This document shows positions 17,130 through 25,954 of a DNA stretch of 64,000 bases, in pieces. Location: the NCBI RefSeq assembly GCF_003284725.1, contig NZ_PGTO01000013.1:30890-94889 (forward strand). Reading direction: 5' to 3'. The position numbers and the translations under genes were made by a program. Origin of the DNA: Paramagnetospirillum kuznetsovii (GTDB lineage: Bacteria > Pseudomonadota > Alphaproteobacteria > Rhodospirillales > Magnetospirillaceae). The notes beneath the pieces are model-generated. The model saw nothing but the letters and a program-made list of their open reading frames with translations, was not told the origin of the DNA and ran no database searches. Every line of letters starts with the position of its first letter. The first letter of the stretch is position 1.

Positions 17130-19477
17130 CCGGGCGTATCCCCCACGCGGATTTCTGGGATGACACCCAGGATGGTGCAGGGAAGCGGGTTGTCTTGCTG
17201 GATGCAGATGGAGCTATCGGTATCCCAGACCGGACCCATACGCATGAACTCGTCACCGGTTGTCAGAGGGATGGCGGTGCCATACTGCTGATTGGTCCGC
17301 TCCTTCACCTCATACATGGTCGAGAAGTCATGGCCGATCTTGATGCCACGGCTGTTCTCGAGACGGACAGTGACACCCGACAGTTTCATGCGCTTGCCCT
17401 GGATAGTGCCGCCCTGATCCTGCACGTCGAGGTTCAGCGTCTGAAGCTGGGCGGTATAGGGCAGGCCGACCGTGATGGTGGTCGATGCCGACTGTACCGA
17501 GACAGATCCGCCGCTCACCACCTGTTGCGGCTGGACATTGCCATCAGCCAGGATGGACACCGTCTTGCCATTGAGATGGTCGAGGCCTGTCACTGTGGTG
17601 GTCGCAGACCCGCTGTATTGCAGCCCGCAATCCACGAACCACGTCTGCGTCACATCGCCCGCGCCATTGGTCAGGAAGTTGCGGCTATGTAGCTTTTCGA
17701 CATACTTGACCGGGTTGCCGCCATTGACGCCGGGGATGGTGCGCTCGACCACGAAGTAGACGGCATTCTCGGCGCCCTCGCTCACGGTGGCGACGGACTT
17801 GAAATTCCCATCAGTGTTGTGTCGCGCCCACGCGTAAACGTCCTGTTCCTTCAGATAAGTGAAGGACAGCAGGACACCATCATCGCGGACAGCCCACACG
17901 ATCTTGTACGGCTCCTCGGCATACGCCCATTCCATCAGGGTGCGACCGAAGAACAGGTGGTTGCTCAACACCGACATATCCGAGCCAGTGAAAACATCGG
18001 CATAAAAATTGTACGCAAGATCTCGCACTGTGCTGCCCTTCGCTTGGACATACAGTATATCATTATTGATGATTATTGGCTTGCAGTAAGAGCTACACCC
18101 GGAATAACTCTGCGGCTTCATCACCACATTTGAAGGCGTCATGGCATCAGAAGCTGACCCACCCGATGCCTTCCATGCGCCCGATGCCGTCAACACAATC
18201 AAGCTGTTCATGGGGACGAGCCAGTTGATGGCATTGACCTCACGCGCCGCGATGGTGACGGTGATGGCGTCCGACGCCACAGACGGGCTGGACGTGTCCA
18301 TGTTGTAATAGCTGCCCGGCTGCGTCATCCAGATGGTCTGAGGTCCGGTGGTGCTGGCAGCGAAGATGCGCCGCTGTTCAAAGTATTCCACCACGCCCGG
18401 GTTGTTGCTCGAGGCGAACGGGTTCTTGGCCTGCGGTGGCGTCTGGGTGAAGTCAGGGTCGATATTGGTATCGGTGAAGGACGTGCCGGTGGCCTGTCCG
18501 ATATAGCCATAGATAGTCCCGGCAGCAGGATCGACGTTGTAGGACGGACGCGCCTTATAGACCCGATACCGATCCGGCGTATTGCCCGACGCTGGCGCCG
18601 TCCAAGTGACGATGTTCTGCACGCCGGTATTCTGGTTCAACTGTGCCATCGCGCCGGTCACAGCCGTGCTGGGGATGCTCTCCTCAGTCGGGCTGTCTGT
18701 CTCGGCGGTGATGACATACGAATAGTGCCAAGATCCCGCGCCGCCAGAGATGGTCGCGCCGGTCGGAGAATTGACCTTGGGCTGGAAAGTGATGCTCGTC
18801 AGTGTCCACGCCGCATGACCAGTGCGCGTCAGATCCCGCGGCGCATAGGACGGATGGGTGATGGTCATGGTATCGGCAGATTGTGTGGTCTTCAGTAGCG
18901 CCAGGTCAGACCCCGCATAAGGCGTTGTCAGGGTATAGACCCGCGCCACCGTGCCGCCCGAGGTGTAAGCGCCGTATGCCGTCGAGTTGATGGCGTTTCC
19001 GTCGAGATCCTTCAAGGTGAAGGTATTGGCGGCAGACCCTGCGACGATGAACCGCTTGTTATTCAGCGCCGTCATGCCGACAACGCCGGTTACATAGACC
19101 TCGTCACCATTGGAGAAGCCGTGCGCCGCCGAGGTGATCTGGCAGGGATTGGCCTGGCTGGCCGCAGTGATGGTCTTGGCGCTCTCCAACACATGACCGC
19201 CATTCATGATGACGCGCATGTAGAGATTGCCGAACTCGAGGCAATAGGCCTGGGTGGTCGAGAAGGTGAACGAGATCAGCCGTACCGGATTGGCGGTGTC
19301 CTTCACGCGCCCGATGAACACTGTCCCAGGCCGATTGCTGGCGCCGCCATGCGCATGGACGAAGAAGTTCAGCAGCCGCTTGGCGCCGATGTGATACTTC
19401 GCCAGATCGACGCGGGCATACAGGCTAGGCGCCAGTTCACCGGCAGCGAATGATGGCTGGATGGCGTTCCGGCTCAT
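17126..19477 (-). CDS. Tail tubular protein B-like (gp12-type) tail protein
   Basis: A 783-residue tail protein starting SRNAIQPSFAAGELAPSLYA, the standard opening of this family (QPSFAGGELSPSLYARVDL). The body is almost all beta, with repeated FWHY-type strands, and forms the lower tail nozzle in relatives. It lies directly after tubular protein A (overlap ATGA), the order found in T7-like and BPP-1-like phages. No frameshift or unusual region is seen. Confidence 0.85.
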   Translation of the reverse strand: MSRNAIQPSFAAGELAPSLYARVDLAKYHIGAKRLLNFFVHAHGGASNRPGTVFIGRVKDTANPVRLISFTFSTTQAYCLEFGNLYMRVIMNGGHVLESAKTITAASQANPCQITSAAHGFSNGDEVYVTGVVGMTALNNKRFIVAGSAANTFTLKDLDGNAINSTAYGAYTSGGTVARVYTLTTPYAGSDLALLKTTQSADTMTITHPSYAPRDLTRTGHAAWTLTSITFQPKVNSPTGATISGGAGSWHYSYVITAETDSPTEESIPSTAVTGAMAQLNQNTGVQNIVTWTAPASGNTPDRYRVYKARPSYNVDPAAGTIYGYIGQATGTSFTDTNIDPDFTQTPPQAKNPFASSNNPGVVEYFEQRRIFAASTTGPQTIWMTQPGSYYNMDTSSPSVASDAITVTIAAREVNAINWLVPMNSLIVLTASGAWKASGGSASDAMTPSNVVMKPQSYSGCSSYCKPIIINNDILYVQAKGSTVRDLAYNFYADVFTGSDMSVLSNHLFFGRTLMEWAYAEEPYKIVWAVRDDGVLLSFTYLKEQDVYAWARHNTDGNFKSVATVSEGAENAVYFVVERTIPGVNGGNPVKYVEKLHSRNFLTNGAGDVTQTWFVDCGLQYSGSATTTVTGLDHLNGKTVSILADGNVQPQQVVSGGSVSVQSASTTITVGLPYTAQLQTLNLDVQDQGGTIQGKRMKLSGVTVRLENSRGIKIGHDFSTMYEVKERTNQQYGTAIPLTTGDEFMRMGPVWDTDSSICIQQDNPLPCTILGVIPEIRVGDTPG

Positions 19478-20166
19478 CCCAGCACCGAATTGATGAAGCC
19501 GCTATCGGCAGACGATGACGTGGCATAGCCACGGACTGCGACCCAATCTGGGATATTCTCCCGGTTGGACGGCGTCTCTGTGCTGTCGGTGGTGCGAGCT
19601 TGCAGCACGGTGGCGTTGGCAGCCTTGAAGCAGCCATCGGCAATGGCCTTGTCACCGGTCAGCGGGATGGCGAGATCCGACGCCAGGCTGGCGACCATCG
19701 CATCAGCGAACTCATTGTCCCACAGATCCGGGTTGGCGATGTCCTTGGTATAGATCAGGATGGCCTGCGGCTGATTGGTCAGGATGACCTTGATGTCATT
19801 GCCGCCGCTGTCCACATCAGACGAGATGATGAACGGGATGGGCGCCGCCTGGCTGTTGGGCTGGTAGACCGAACGGACGCGCAAGCAGTCCACGGGGTAG
19901 GCGTATTCGTAAAGCCACGGGACCATCGGGAGCGGAGTGGTTCCAGCCGCATTCTCGGGGGTTCCAGCAGCCGCGGCATAGAGCGCCAGTGTCGCCTGAC
20001 GCCGAGCAAATGACCAATTATGGACACGCAGCACCGACGTGCGGGTGTTGTCATAGTGCAGATTGCACAACTGCGCCGCCGCCGAGATTTCACTCAAGTC
20101 GGAGATGGTGGTCTTCGCACCGATCATCGAGAGCGCACGGTTACAGATGTCAATCTGGCTGGTCAT
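19474..20166 (-). CDS. Tail tubular protein A-like (gp11-type)
   Basis: A 230-residue adaptor that joins the portal to the tail nozzle. The start SQIDICNRALSMIGAKTTIS, then AAQLCNLHYDNTRTSVLRVHNWSFA and LYEYAYPVDCLRVR, are family signatures. The C-terminal helix (DAMVASLASDLAIPLTGDKA) also fits. It is coupled on both sides by ATGA overlaps. Confidence 0.85.
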   Translation of the reverse strand: MTSQIDICNRALSMIGAKTTISDLSEISAAAQLCNLHYDNTRTSVLRVHNWSFARRQATLALYAAAAGTPENAAGTTPLPMVPWLYEYAYPVDCLRVRSVYQPNSQAAPIPFIISSDVDSGGNDIKVILTNQPQAILIYTKDIANPDLWDNEFADAMVASLASDLAIPLTGDKAIADGCFKAANATVLQARTTDSTETPSNRENIPDWVAVRGYATSSSADSGFINSVLG

Positions 20167-20258
20167 TTGCTCACCTTCTTGCCGGGAGGAGGCGCATGCT
20201 TGACGCCCACACCACCGATGCCGACAGCAACGCTGCCGGGTGACTTCACGGCGCTCAT
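20163..20258 (-). CDS. 31-residue Gly/Val-rich phage protein
   Basis: A short gene between the structural protein at 20255 and tubular protein A. It overlaps both by ATGA, which is strong support for such a small frame. It encodes SVAVGIGGVGVKHAPPPGKK plus short ends. No function recognised; perhaps a minor virion peptide. Confidence 0.5.
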   Translation of the reverse strand: MSAVKSPGSVAVGIGGVGVKHAPPPGKKVSK

Positions 20259-20581
20259 ACCGAGAACCGGTAGTTCACGGTTCCGCTGGTATAGGCCGAG
20301 CAATTGAAGCGATAGTTGACGCCCTGTTCCGGCTCATAGATCACGATGGACATCGGGGCCGTGAACGACGCAGCCGCGCCGGTCGAGTCCTTGGAAAGCG
20401 AAACCCATGTGGTACCGCCGTCGAACGAACGTTCGATGGAGATCGTCCCGACGAAGGTGCCGTACAGGGCCGCATTGAAGTAGCCGCCCATGACTTGAGC
20501 GGTAGACTGACCGGTGGCCGCGAAGGTTCCGGTCTTGACGGTGATGGCAAGTTCATTGCCGCTGCTGGTGGTCTTTCCCAT
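20255..20581 (-). CDS. Small beta-rich head/tail structural protein
   Basis: A 108-residue product started at the ATG at 20581 behind a GGAGGGATAAG site. It is mostly beta strand (GTFVGTISIERSFDGGTTWV, FTAPMSIVIYEPEQGVNYRF), with the 'RSFDGGTTW' phrase found in decoration and BNR-like repeats. Located between capsid genes and tail genes, it is probably a minor capsid or head-tail protein. The exact role is inferred. Confidence 0.65.
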   Translation of the reverse strand: MGKTTSSGNELAITVKTGTFAATGQSTAQVMGGYFNAALYGTFVGTISIERSFDGGTTWVSLSKDSTGAAASFTAPMSIVIYEPEQGVNYRFNCSAYTSGTVNYRFSV

Positions 20582-20627
20582 CTTATCCCTCCTCGGGTCA
20601 GGGGGGCCGAAGCCCCCCATCCCGGCA

Positions 20628-20810
20628 CTACATGATGTCGATGTCGTCTTCACCGGCAGCCTCGGCCTTGCGACCACGGCGTTTCGGCTCGTCGAGGCGC
20701 TTCCAGCACTTGGCCGGAGGCACGTTGTCATCGACCTCAAACTCCTCCCCGGAAGGGATCAGCTTGTCGAAGACCCAAGTCGGGTCAGAGGTGAGGTATC
20801 GCGCCATCAT
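20628..20810 (-). CDS. Small phage protein (60 aa) in head module
   Basis: The gene starts at the first of two ATGs behind AGGGGTGA and encodes a protein whose N-terminal half is ARYLTSDPTWVFDKLIPSGE and whose C-terminal half is charged (RRGRKAEAAGEDDIDIM). The position right after the cement protein suggests a head-related role. No family recognised. Confidence 0.6.
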   Translation of the reverse strand: MMARYLTSDPTWVFDKLIPSGEEFEVDDNVPPAKCWKRLDEPKRRGRKAEAAGEDDIDIM

Positions 20811-20817
20811 TCACCCC

Positions 20818-21288
20818 TTAGCTGACGGTGTAGCCAGAGGCGTAGAACTTGGCGCCGTCCTCGAAATCGACGCCGAAGTCGATATACGCGGCACCGGCAG
20901 CCACCGCGCCAACGGTCACGGCGCGAGCGCCGATATACCGCTTGCCCAGCGAACCGATCAGCGGACGCGGATCGACGATGAAGCGGGCGCCAGCGGTCAG
21001 ACCGGCAACCGCCTGAGCACCAGTGGAGCCGAGCACGACGAGGTTAGATGTGAGCGCGGCGTCATCAGCGGCAACGCACTGATATTCCACCGAGGTGCCA
21101 CCGGTCTGAGCGGTGGTCACGGTGACGCGCATGAACAGATCCTCGCCTTCCCCGATGTCGCGGGCGATGCCGAGATCAACGGAGTAGGTGGAGAGGACCG
21201 AAGTATCGGTGCCGGTGAGGGTCTGACCGGTGATGGCCGAACCCGTAGCGGTGCCCGACACGATCAAACGGGCGTCCTGATAAGCCAT
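20818..21288 (-). CDS. Capsid cement protein, Bbp16-like
   Basis: A 156-residue protein with VDLGIARDIGEGEDLFMRV, the signature of the Bbp16 family of Bordetella phage BPP-1, which stabilises the capsid shell. The rest is a beta barrel (TTAQTGGTSVEYQCVAADD, VGAVAAGAAYIDFGVDFED). It is adjacent to the major capsid gene, as in BPP-1. Confidence 0.8.
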   Translation of the reverse strand: MAYQDARLIVSGTATGSAITGQTLTGTDTSVLSTYSVDLGIARDIGEGEDLFMRVTVTTAQTGGTSVEYQCVAADDAALTSNLVVLGSTGAQAVAGLTAGARFIVDPRPLIGSLGKRYIGARAVTVGAVAAGAAYIDFGVDFEDGAKFYASGYTVS

Positions 21289-21321
21289 TTCTGTATTCCT
21301 TCTTCAAGAAGCCGATGACGA

Positions 21322-22344
21322 TTAGGTCACGCGGGTTTCGGCGTTGGAGATCTGATCGACCTTGCGCAGCGGGATGCCCAGGAAGGTGGTCATCTGGTAC
21401 GCATTGCCGAACTGAGTGATGGCGTCCTGGATGCCCAACGCGTAATTGGACTTGTCCAGGGCGGCGACCTTGAGGCCCGAATAGACCGTGCGGTTGGCGT
21501 AGAAGGCCAACTTGCAGCGACCCGGGAACGGGATGCGGTCAATGGCACGGCTCATCGCCTTAATGATGGCGGTGCTGGCGGTGGAGGCCTGAGTACCGGT
21601 CTGACCAACCAGGTCGGACACGTCCACGTTGGCGATGCGGACGGCATAGCGCCAATCCTTCACCATCAGGCCGGTCTTCCACTGGTAGAGAGTCCGCAGA
21701 GCCTGATAGCCGTAGTTGTTGCTATCGTAGACCGTCTCCTCGCCCAGATCCTGATGCATCAGACCGGCCATGCTGCCCTTGGGGAAGGGGCAAGCGACCG
21801 TATCTTCGCCCCAGCCAACCAGCCAGATCGAGGTGTTGTCGGAACCGGAACCGCCAGCGTCGATGATGTTCTGGGCATTACCAGCCGACAGCGACGAATA
21901 GCGGGTGGACAGGCCCAGAACCTGGCGAGGATCAGTGCCGGGGTTGCCGTAGAACAGACCGTTGACCCAGGTCTGGTTCATGGCCTCGAGGAAGCCGCTG
22001 TCCTCGGACAGACGGAAGGCAGCGGAATTGCCGTTCAGCTTCGCCAGTTCCACGTCGATGTGAGAACGAGCCTCGAGGATGCCGCAGGCCTCGTCCACCT
22101 GGGTGGTGGTGGACTTGCTGGTCGGCACGCCCTGGTTCAGGGTGCGGTAATAGACGGTCGGCAGGCCGGTGCGCAGGGTAAAGCGATGGCCGGTCGGCAG
22201 ATTGCCTTCGATGTGAACGCAGTCCTCGAGGATCTCGTTGGTCTGGTTCAGCAGTTCCGCAATCTTGGGAACCTTACCATCGGGGTCAAGACGCTTAGAC
22301 CAATCGGCCAGCGTCAGAGCGGTGGAGGTCAAAGCAGAAGTCAT
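21322..22344 (-). CDS. Major capsid protein, BPP-1 Bbp17-like
   Basis: A 340-residue shell protein. The N-terminus (LADWSKRLDPDGKVPKIAEL, LNQTNEILED) and the following LRTGLPTVYYRTLNQGVPTS, QVDEACGILEARSHIDVELA and NQTWVNGLFYGNPGTDPRQV are characteristic of the BPP-1-type HK97-fold capsid family. It lies between scaffold and cement genes. The 58-base leader upstream carries one of the repeated hairpins. Confidence 0.88.
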   Translation of the reverse strand: MTSALTSTALTLADWSKRLDPDGKVPKIAELLNQTNEILEDCVHIEGNLPTGHRFTLRTGLPTVYYRTLNQGVPTSKSTTTQVDEACGILEARSHIDVELAKLNGNSAAFRLSEDSGFLEAMNQTWVNGLFYGNPGTDPRQVLGLSTRYSSLSAGNAQNIIDAGGSGSDNTSIWLVGWGEDTVACPFPKGSMAGLMHQDLGEETVYDSNNYGYQALRTLYQWKTGLMVKDWRYAVRIANVDVSDLVGQTGTQASTASTAIIKAMSRAIDRIPFPGRCKLAFYANRTVYSGLKVAALDKSNYALGIQDAITQFGNAYQMTTFLGIPLRKVDQISNAETRVT

Positions 22345-22369
22345 TTTTCAGTTCCTTCTATGGGATGCG

Positions 22370-22384
22370 CCGTCATCGCGACGG
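22370..22384. repeat. Intergenic hairpin CCGTC-N5-GACGG (copy 2)
   Basis: Located in the leader of the capsid gene. The leader shares ATCCCATAGAAGGA and most of the flanking 50 bases with the scaffold leader at 23129-23179. Confidence 0.5.
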
Positions 22385-22402
22385 GGCGTTGATTTCAGTC
22401 AC

Positions 22403-23128
22403 TCACGCATGGTCAGGGTAGAGAGTGTGCGCAGCGTCACGCGAAGCAGCCGTTACCGGCTTGCCCGACGTGAACTCCGGGTTGCTCAGAACCTTGACCA
22501 AGTCCTTCAAGCCTTGGCCTTTCGAGATCAGGTTGGCGGCTGTCGCAGCCTCAACGACCCGACCGACCTCGGTGAAATGCTTGACCATCGCCGGGTGGTT
22601 GCCCGCCCCGGTGACATTCAAGCCCTCGCGCAGAGCATCACCGACGCTGGCGTCGATGGCCTTGGCAGACAGGGCGAGGCTCTCTTGCAGCTTGGCACCG
22701 CCAATGTCCGCATCGGATTTCACCGCGTCTTGCCACGACTTCTGCGTATCGGCCCACAGCTTGTAAGGCGCCTCGGCAGCCTCCTTGAGCGACGTAGTGC
22801 CAAACTCGACCAACTTCTGGGCAGCGTCCTGGGTCAGGTTGAGATCCTTCGCCAATGCCTTGTAGTCGGTCAGTACCTCGGCCTTCAGTTCCAAGCCTTC
22901 CGGCATGGTGAAGTCCGTGTATTCCTCGGGAGCGCCTTCCGCCTTCTCCGCTTCCTTCTCGTCAGCCGCCTTCGCTTCCCCGGGCTGTTCAGCCTCGGTG
23001 GCGATGGTGGTGTCGGTTGTCGGTTCGGCTTTCGCCTCGCCCAGCATGTTGGATACGGTCAGACCGTTGTCCTGGCTGGGTGCCGCCTCGGTTACAGGCG
23101 TAGCGGCATCAACAGGAGCGTCAGACAT
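22403..23128 (-). CDS. Capsid scaffolding protein
   Basis: A 241-residue acidic protein: an Ala/Glu/Pro-rich disordered start, then EEYTDFTMPEGLELKAEVLT, the common core motif of phage scaffold proteins upstream of the capsid gene, then long helices. It directs capsid assembly and leaves before DNA packaging. Position between Bbp19-like and capsid genes agrees with BPP-1 order. Confidence 0.82.
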   Translation of the reverse strand: MSDAPVDAATPVTEAAPSQDNGLTVSNMLGEAKAEPTTDTTIATEAEQPGEAKAADEKEAEKAEGAPEEYTDFTMPEGLELKAEVLTDYKALAKDLNLTQDAAQKLVEFGTTSLKEAAEAPYKLWADTQKSWQDAVKSDADIGGAKLQESLALSAKAIDASVGDALREGLNVTGAGNHPAMVKHFTEVGRVVEAATAANLISKGQGLKDLVKVLSNPEFTSGKPVTAASRDAAHTLYPDHA

Positions 23129-23155
23129 TAAGGTTCTCTCCTTCTATGGGATCGG

Positions 23156-23170
23156 GCGTCATCACGACGC
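23156..23170. repeat. Intergenic hairpin GCGTC-N5-GACGC (copy 3)
   Basis: Located in the leader of the scaffold gene. The stem is perfect over 5 bp and the loop on the plus strand reads ATCAC, as in copy 4. Confidence 0.5.
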
Positions 23171-23179
23171 TCGATGCAG

Positions 23180-23485
23180 TCAGCCCCCGTTGGCCTCCTT
23201 GACCATCAAGGGATAGAGATCGGGGCAAAGCCGGTGGACATCGGCCATCAGGATCAGGCCGACATTGCGCTTGCCCTCATTGAAAGCCGTCTGCGCATTG
23301 GACGGATGGAACGACGTGCCATAGACCTGGCAGCCAGACAGGATGTTCCAGACCCAGGCCCGCCCATCCTGCGTGTTCATCAACGCCAGAAACGCCCGGT
23401 CACGGGCATACGCCTTCTGCTTCTCGGTCTTGGTGCGGGCCTGGACTTTCTCGGGATCAGCCGCATTGAACGCGTCATCGCTCAT
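23180..23485 (-). CDS. Bbp19-like phage protein
   Basis: A 101-residue protein with the family pattern: a helix RDRAFLALMNTQDGRAWVWN, ILSGCQVYGTSFHPSNAQTA, then FNEGKRNVGLILMADVHRLC. Bbp19-like proteins lie between portal and scaffold in BPP-1-type phages; their function is unknown. Starts 1 base after the portal stop. Confidence 0.75.
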   Translation of the reverse strand: MSDDAFNAADPEKVQARTKTEKQKAYARDRAFLALMNTQDGRAWVWNILSGCQVYGTSFHPSNAQTAFNEGKRNVGLILMADVHRLCPDLYPLMVKEANGG

Positions 23486-23486
23486 G

Positions 23487-25148
23487 TCAGCCCCCCATCA
23501 TCTTCTGAAGGGCATTCATGCCGCCGCCGACATCGGTATCGGCCAGGTTCTTGGCGCCCTGCGTTGCCGCCATCGACTGCTGCATCATCTGCTGCTGCTG
23601 GGCCTGCTGCGCACGCTGCTGCCGCATCGCCGCCACCTGATCCGCATCCATCAGCAGTTTGGGCGGCGCCGAGATCATGTCGCCATAAAGCGCAATGGTT
23701 TCATCGACATTCAGATTGTCCAGCGCATCGGGACGCGCACCGGCCAGGTTGCCGATGAACGCAACCATGCGCTCGACCGAGCCGGTATCAACCGCCTTCT
23801 GAGCCTCGGACAAGGTCGAGACGTACTCGACATCAATCTTGCCGCTCGTCAGTTCGGGGGGCGGAACCGGCAGCAGTTCGGCCCGCTGCATGATGGCGAA
23901 GACGCGATCCACCAGAGGGTCGAGCAATTCGTATTGCAGACGTTCCAGCACCGGGCCGAGCATCAGCATCTTCTCTTGCTTGCGCTCTGCGATCTCCATC
24001 TGGTTCCGCGGCTGCACGCCTTCCATGTTCTGTAGCATCAGCCACAGATCCTCATAGAACATAGTCTTGATGCGCTTCTGGCATTCCGCGATCTTGGCCT
24101 CGATGCCCTGGATGTTGGGCTGGATCTCGATGGCGGGCTTGAACCCGACCTGGCTTTGGTTCGGGACATAGGTGATGCCGCCGGGCAGAAGCGAGGCAGC
24201 CTCATTCTTCATATCGACCGAAGCGACCATCGGCGGATCGACGTGCTTGTCTATGGCTTGGGCCGACTTCAACTGCATCTTTTGCAGCGCCTTCACGTCG
24301 CCCAGGCAGGCCATGCCAGGGCTTTCGCCATAAGGCTCATTGGACAAGGTGCGCCAGCGGAACGCCATGAACGGCAGTTCGTCATAGCCCTTCAGTTCCA
24401 AGAACTCGTCCGTGCGCTGCCCCATCTCCCAATAGGCCGAGAGAAAGGCCTTCTTGTTCAGTAGGGGATGCTTGAACCGCCCGGTGTTCGGCTCGACCGC
24501 AGCGCCAATGATAACCTCGCGGTCCTGACCCTGATGGTCATAGAGCGACTTCACCGCCACCGAGCAGTTGTCATAGCCGAACCGCTCGACCACCTGACCC
24601 ACCGTCATGGTGAACTCGCGATAGAGGCTATCAGCAACGCCCTTCTTGTTGTTGCCAAGCATGTATTCGCCAACGGTCAGGGTCTGCACCCGGATCACGT
24701 CATCATCGTCTTCCTCGACCACGATGCAGGCAGTGCCGAACACGCCCAATTCCTCGTAGGCGGTATGCAGCGCGTTATAAGCATTGCTGTCGGACAGGAC
24801 GGCCAGCATGCGACGGTGGCATTCATCAAGCCACAGATGGACGGGGCCGCTCTCGCTGTCCTCATTCTCGATGGTCAGGTGGAACCAAGGACGGGTCGGG
24901 CTGGTGATGCCAGACTGCATGCCCGCGGCAAGAGCCTGGGCGGCATGGGTGGCCGTGCTGTCGATGATGTTGCTGGTCTTCGACGCGCCACGATTGCCCT
25001 GGTTCTGGGTGGCGAGGAAGCGACCACGGCGGGGAGTGATGAACTTGGACAGGTCCATCCAATGCGTCAGCCAAGACGTGCGCTCACTCCGCAGCGCCAC
25101 AAGACGCTTGTCGAAATAGATGCGCATGTCGATGCACGGGGCGATCAT
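23487..25148 (-). CDS. Portal (head-to-tail connecting) protein
   Basis: A 553-residue podovirus portal of the Head-tail_con family. It forms the dodecameric ring through which DNA is packaged and ejected. Signatures: RSERTSWLTHWMDLSKFITP, FLATQNQGNRGASKTSNIID, QALAAGMQSGITSPTRPWF and ALQKMQLKSAQAIDKHVDPP. The C-terminus is Gln-rich (QQRAQQAQQQQMMQQSMAA). The ATG overlaps the upstream TGA. Confidence 0.9.
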   Translation of the reverse strand: MIAPCIDMRIYFDKRLVALRSERTSWLTHWMDLSKFITPRRGRFLATQNQGNRGASKTSNIIDSTATHAAQALAAGMQSGITSPTRPWFHLTIENEDSESGPVHLWLDECHRRMLAVLSDSNAYNALHTAYEELGVFGTACIVVEEDDDDVIRVQTLTVGEYMLGNNKKGVADSLYREFTMTVGQVVERFGYDNCSVAVKSLYDHQGQDREVIIGAAVEPNTGRFKHPLLNKKAFLSAYWEMGQRTDEFLELKGYDELPFMAFRWRTLSNEPYGESPGMACLGDVKALQKMQLKSAQAIDKHVDPPMVASVDMKNEAASLLPGGITYVPNQSQVGFKPAIEIQPNIQGIEAKIAECQKRIKTMFYEDLWLMLQNMEGVQPRNQMEIAERKQEKMLMLGPVLERLQYELLDPLVDRVFAIMQRAELLPVPPPELTSGKIDVEYVSTLSEAQKAVDTGSVERMVAFIGNLAGARPDALDNLNVDETIALYGDMISAPPKLLMDADQVAAMRQQRAQQAQQQQMMQQSMAATQGAKNLADTDVGGGMNALQKMMGG

Positions 25149-25345
25149 GCCGTTGACCCATCTTTATTGATGAGCAGGCCATTGCCGGTGTTCTTGTCGC
25201 CAGACACCGCGCCCATGATCTTGTTCGGCGCGTCGAGCGCAGCCTTCACAGGTTCCGGCGCCACCTTGTCGGCAATCATGCTGCCGACCGGATCTCCCGG
25301 GACCATTCCACCGATGGGGTTTGAGCCTGCACCGAACATGCACAT
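25145..25345 (-). CDS. Small phage protein starting MCMFG (66 aa)
   Basis: Upstream neighbour of the portal, overlapping it by ATGA. It begins MCMFGAGSNPIGGMVPGD, with Cys at position 2, and continues Gly/Pro-rich with a short helix. The next gene upstream starts MCIGGGGG, so the two are similarly built. Probably a minor head protein; function unknown. Confidence 0.6.
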   Translation of the reverse strand: MCMFGAGSNPIGGMVPGDPVGSMIADKVAPEPVKAALDAPNKIMGAVSGDKNTGNGLLINKDGSTA

Positions 25346-25347
25346 GG

Positions 25348-25572
25348 TCAGCCTCCCAACAGAGACTTGCCGGTTCCGGTGGTATCGGCTGGCGTTGTCA
25401 GGCCTTGCGGGCCGGTGGCATTCATCTGAGATGCGCCGACAGCAGCAGCCGCCTTCTTCTTGGCATCCGATGCAGCGTTCTGCACGCCATTATCCGCCGC
25501 CATCGGAGCCGGGACCGGAGCCGGGGGAGGAGGAGGAGGAGCAGGCATTCCGCCGCCGCCACCGATGCACAT
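25348..25572 (-). CDS. Small Pro/Ala-rich phage protein starting MCIGG (74 aa)
   Basis: The start at 25572 follows GGAGGATCTGACC. The protein begins MCIGGGGGMPAPPPPPPAPV and continues with Ala/Lys-rich and Thr-rich stretches. The N-terminal Met-Cys-Ile/Met-x-Gly resembles the neighbouring 66-residue protein. Low complexity prevents a family call. Confidence 0.6.
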   Translation of the reverse strand: MCIGGGGGMPAPPPPPPAPVPAPMAADNGVQNAASDAKKKAAAAVGASQMNATGPQGLTTPADTTGTGKSLLGG

Positions 25573-25574
25573 GG

Positions 25575-25817
25575 TCAGATCCTCCCAAACAGGAAGTGAG
25601 CGGCCAGCTTGATGCGCTGCCACTTGGAATAATTGGACGGGGTGAAGATCCACTTGATGCGCCAGGACCACTCGCGCAGGGCGACATCGACTTGGGCCTG
25701 GGTCAGGCCATTGTCGGCAAAGGTCTTGTCGATGGCGGGAAGCCAAGCATCAGCCCAGGTCAGGCCAAGCTGGTCGGAGTACGCCTTCGCGGCGGTGTAA
25801 TCGTAGATCAGAGCCAC
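25575..25817 (-). CDS. Phage hypothetical protein at start of head operon (80 aa)
   Basis: The first gene after the TerL gap. It starts with GTG at 25817 behind GATGGAGATC. The sequence is helical and Trp-rich (LTWADAWLPAIDKTFADNGL, REWSWRIKWIFTPSNYSKW). No family recognised. The region upstream holds a palindrome, a hairpin and a direct repeat, so its promoter may drive the whole head/tail operon. Confidence 0.6.
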   Translation of the reverse strand: MALIYDYTAAKAYSDQLGLTWADAWLPAIDKTFADNGLTQAQVDVALREWSWRIKWIFTPSNYSKWQRIKLAAHFLFGRI

Positions 25818-25862
25818 GATTGATCTCCATCTGTCGGCACGTCTGCCGCACTGGGAAGACCG

Positions 25863-25877
25863 GCGTCATCACGACGC
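25863..25877. repeat. Intergenic hairpin GCGTC-N5-GACGC (copy 4)
   Basis: A perfect 5-bp stem with an ATCAC loop, between the TGTCAAC-type palindrome and the first gene of the head operon. Confidence 0.5.
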
Positions 25878-25897
25878 TGGTGGCACTACATATAGCC

Positions 25898-25913
25898 GTC
25901 AACAGAGGTTGAC
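25898..25913. promoter_or_regulatory. Palindrome GTCAAC-N4-GTTGAC upstream of the head operon
   Basis: A perfect 6-4-6 inverted repeat in the 137-base gap between TerL and the head operon. A longer relative (TGTCAAC-N4-GTTGACA) lies at 27818, upstream of the small terminase. Matching sites before the two late transcription blocks suggest a shared regulator. The same gap also has a GGAAAG-CAG-CTTTCC hairpin (25927-25941) flanked by two ATGTGGAAA copies. Confidence 0.5.
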
Positions 25914-25954
25914 ACAACAATTATGTGGAAAGCAGCTTTCCATGTGGAAACTTA

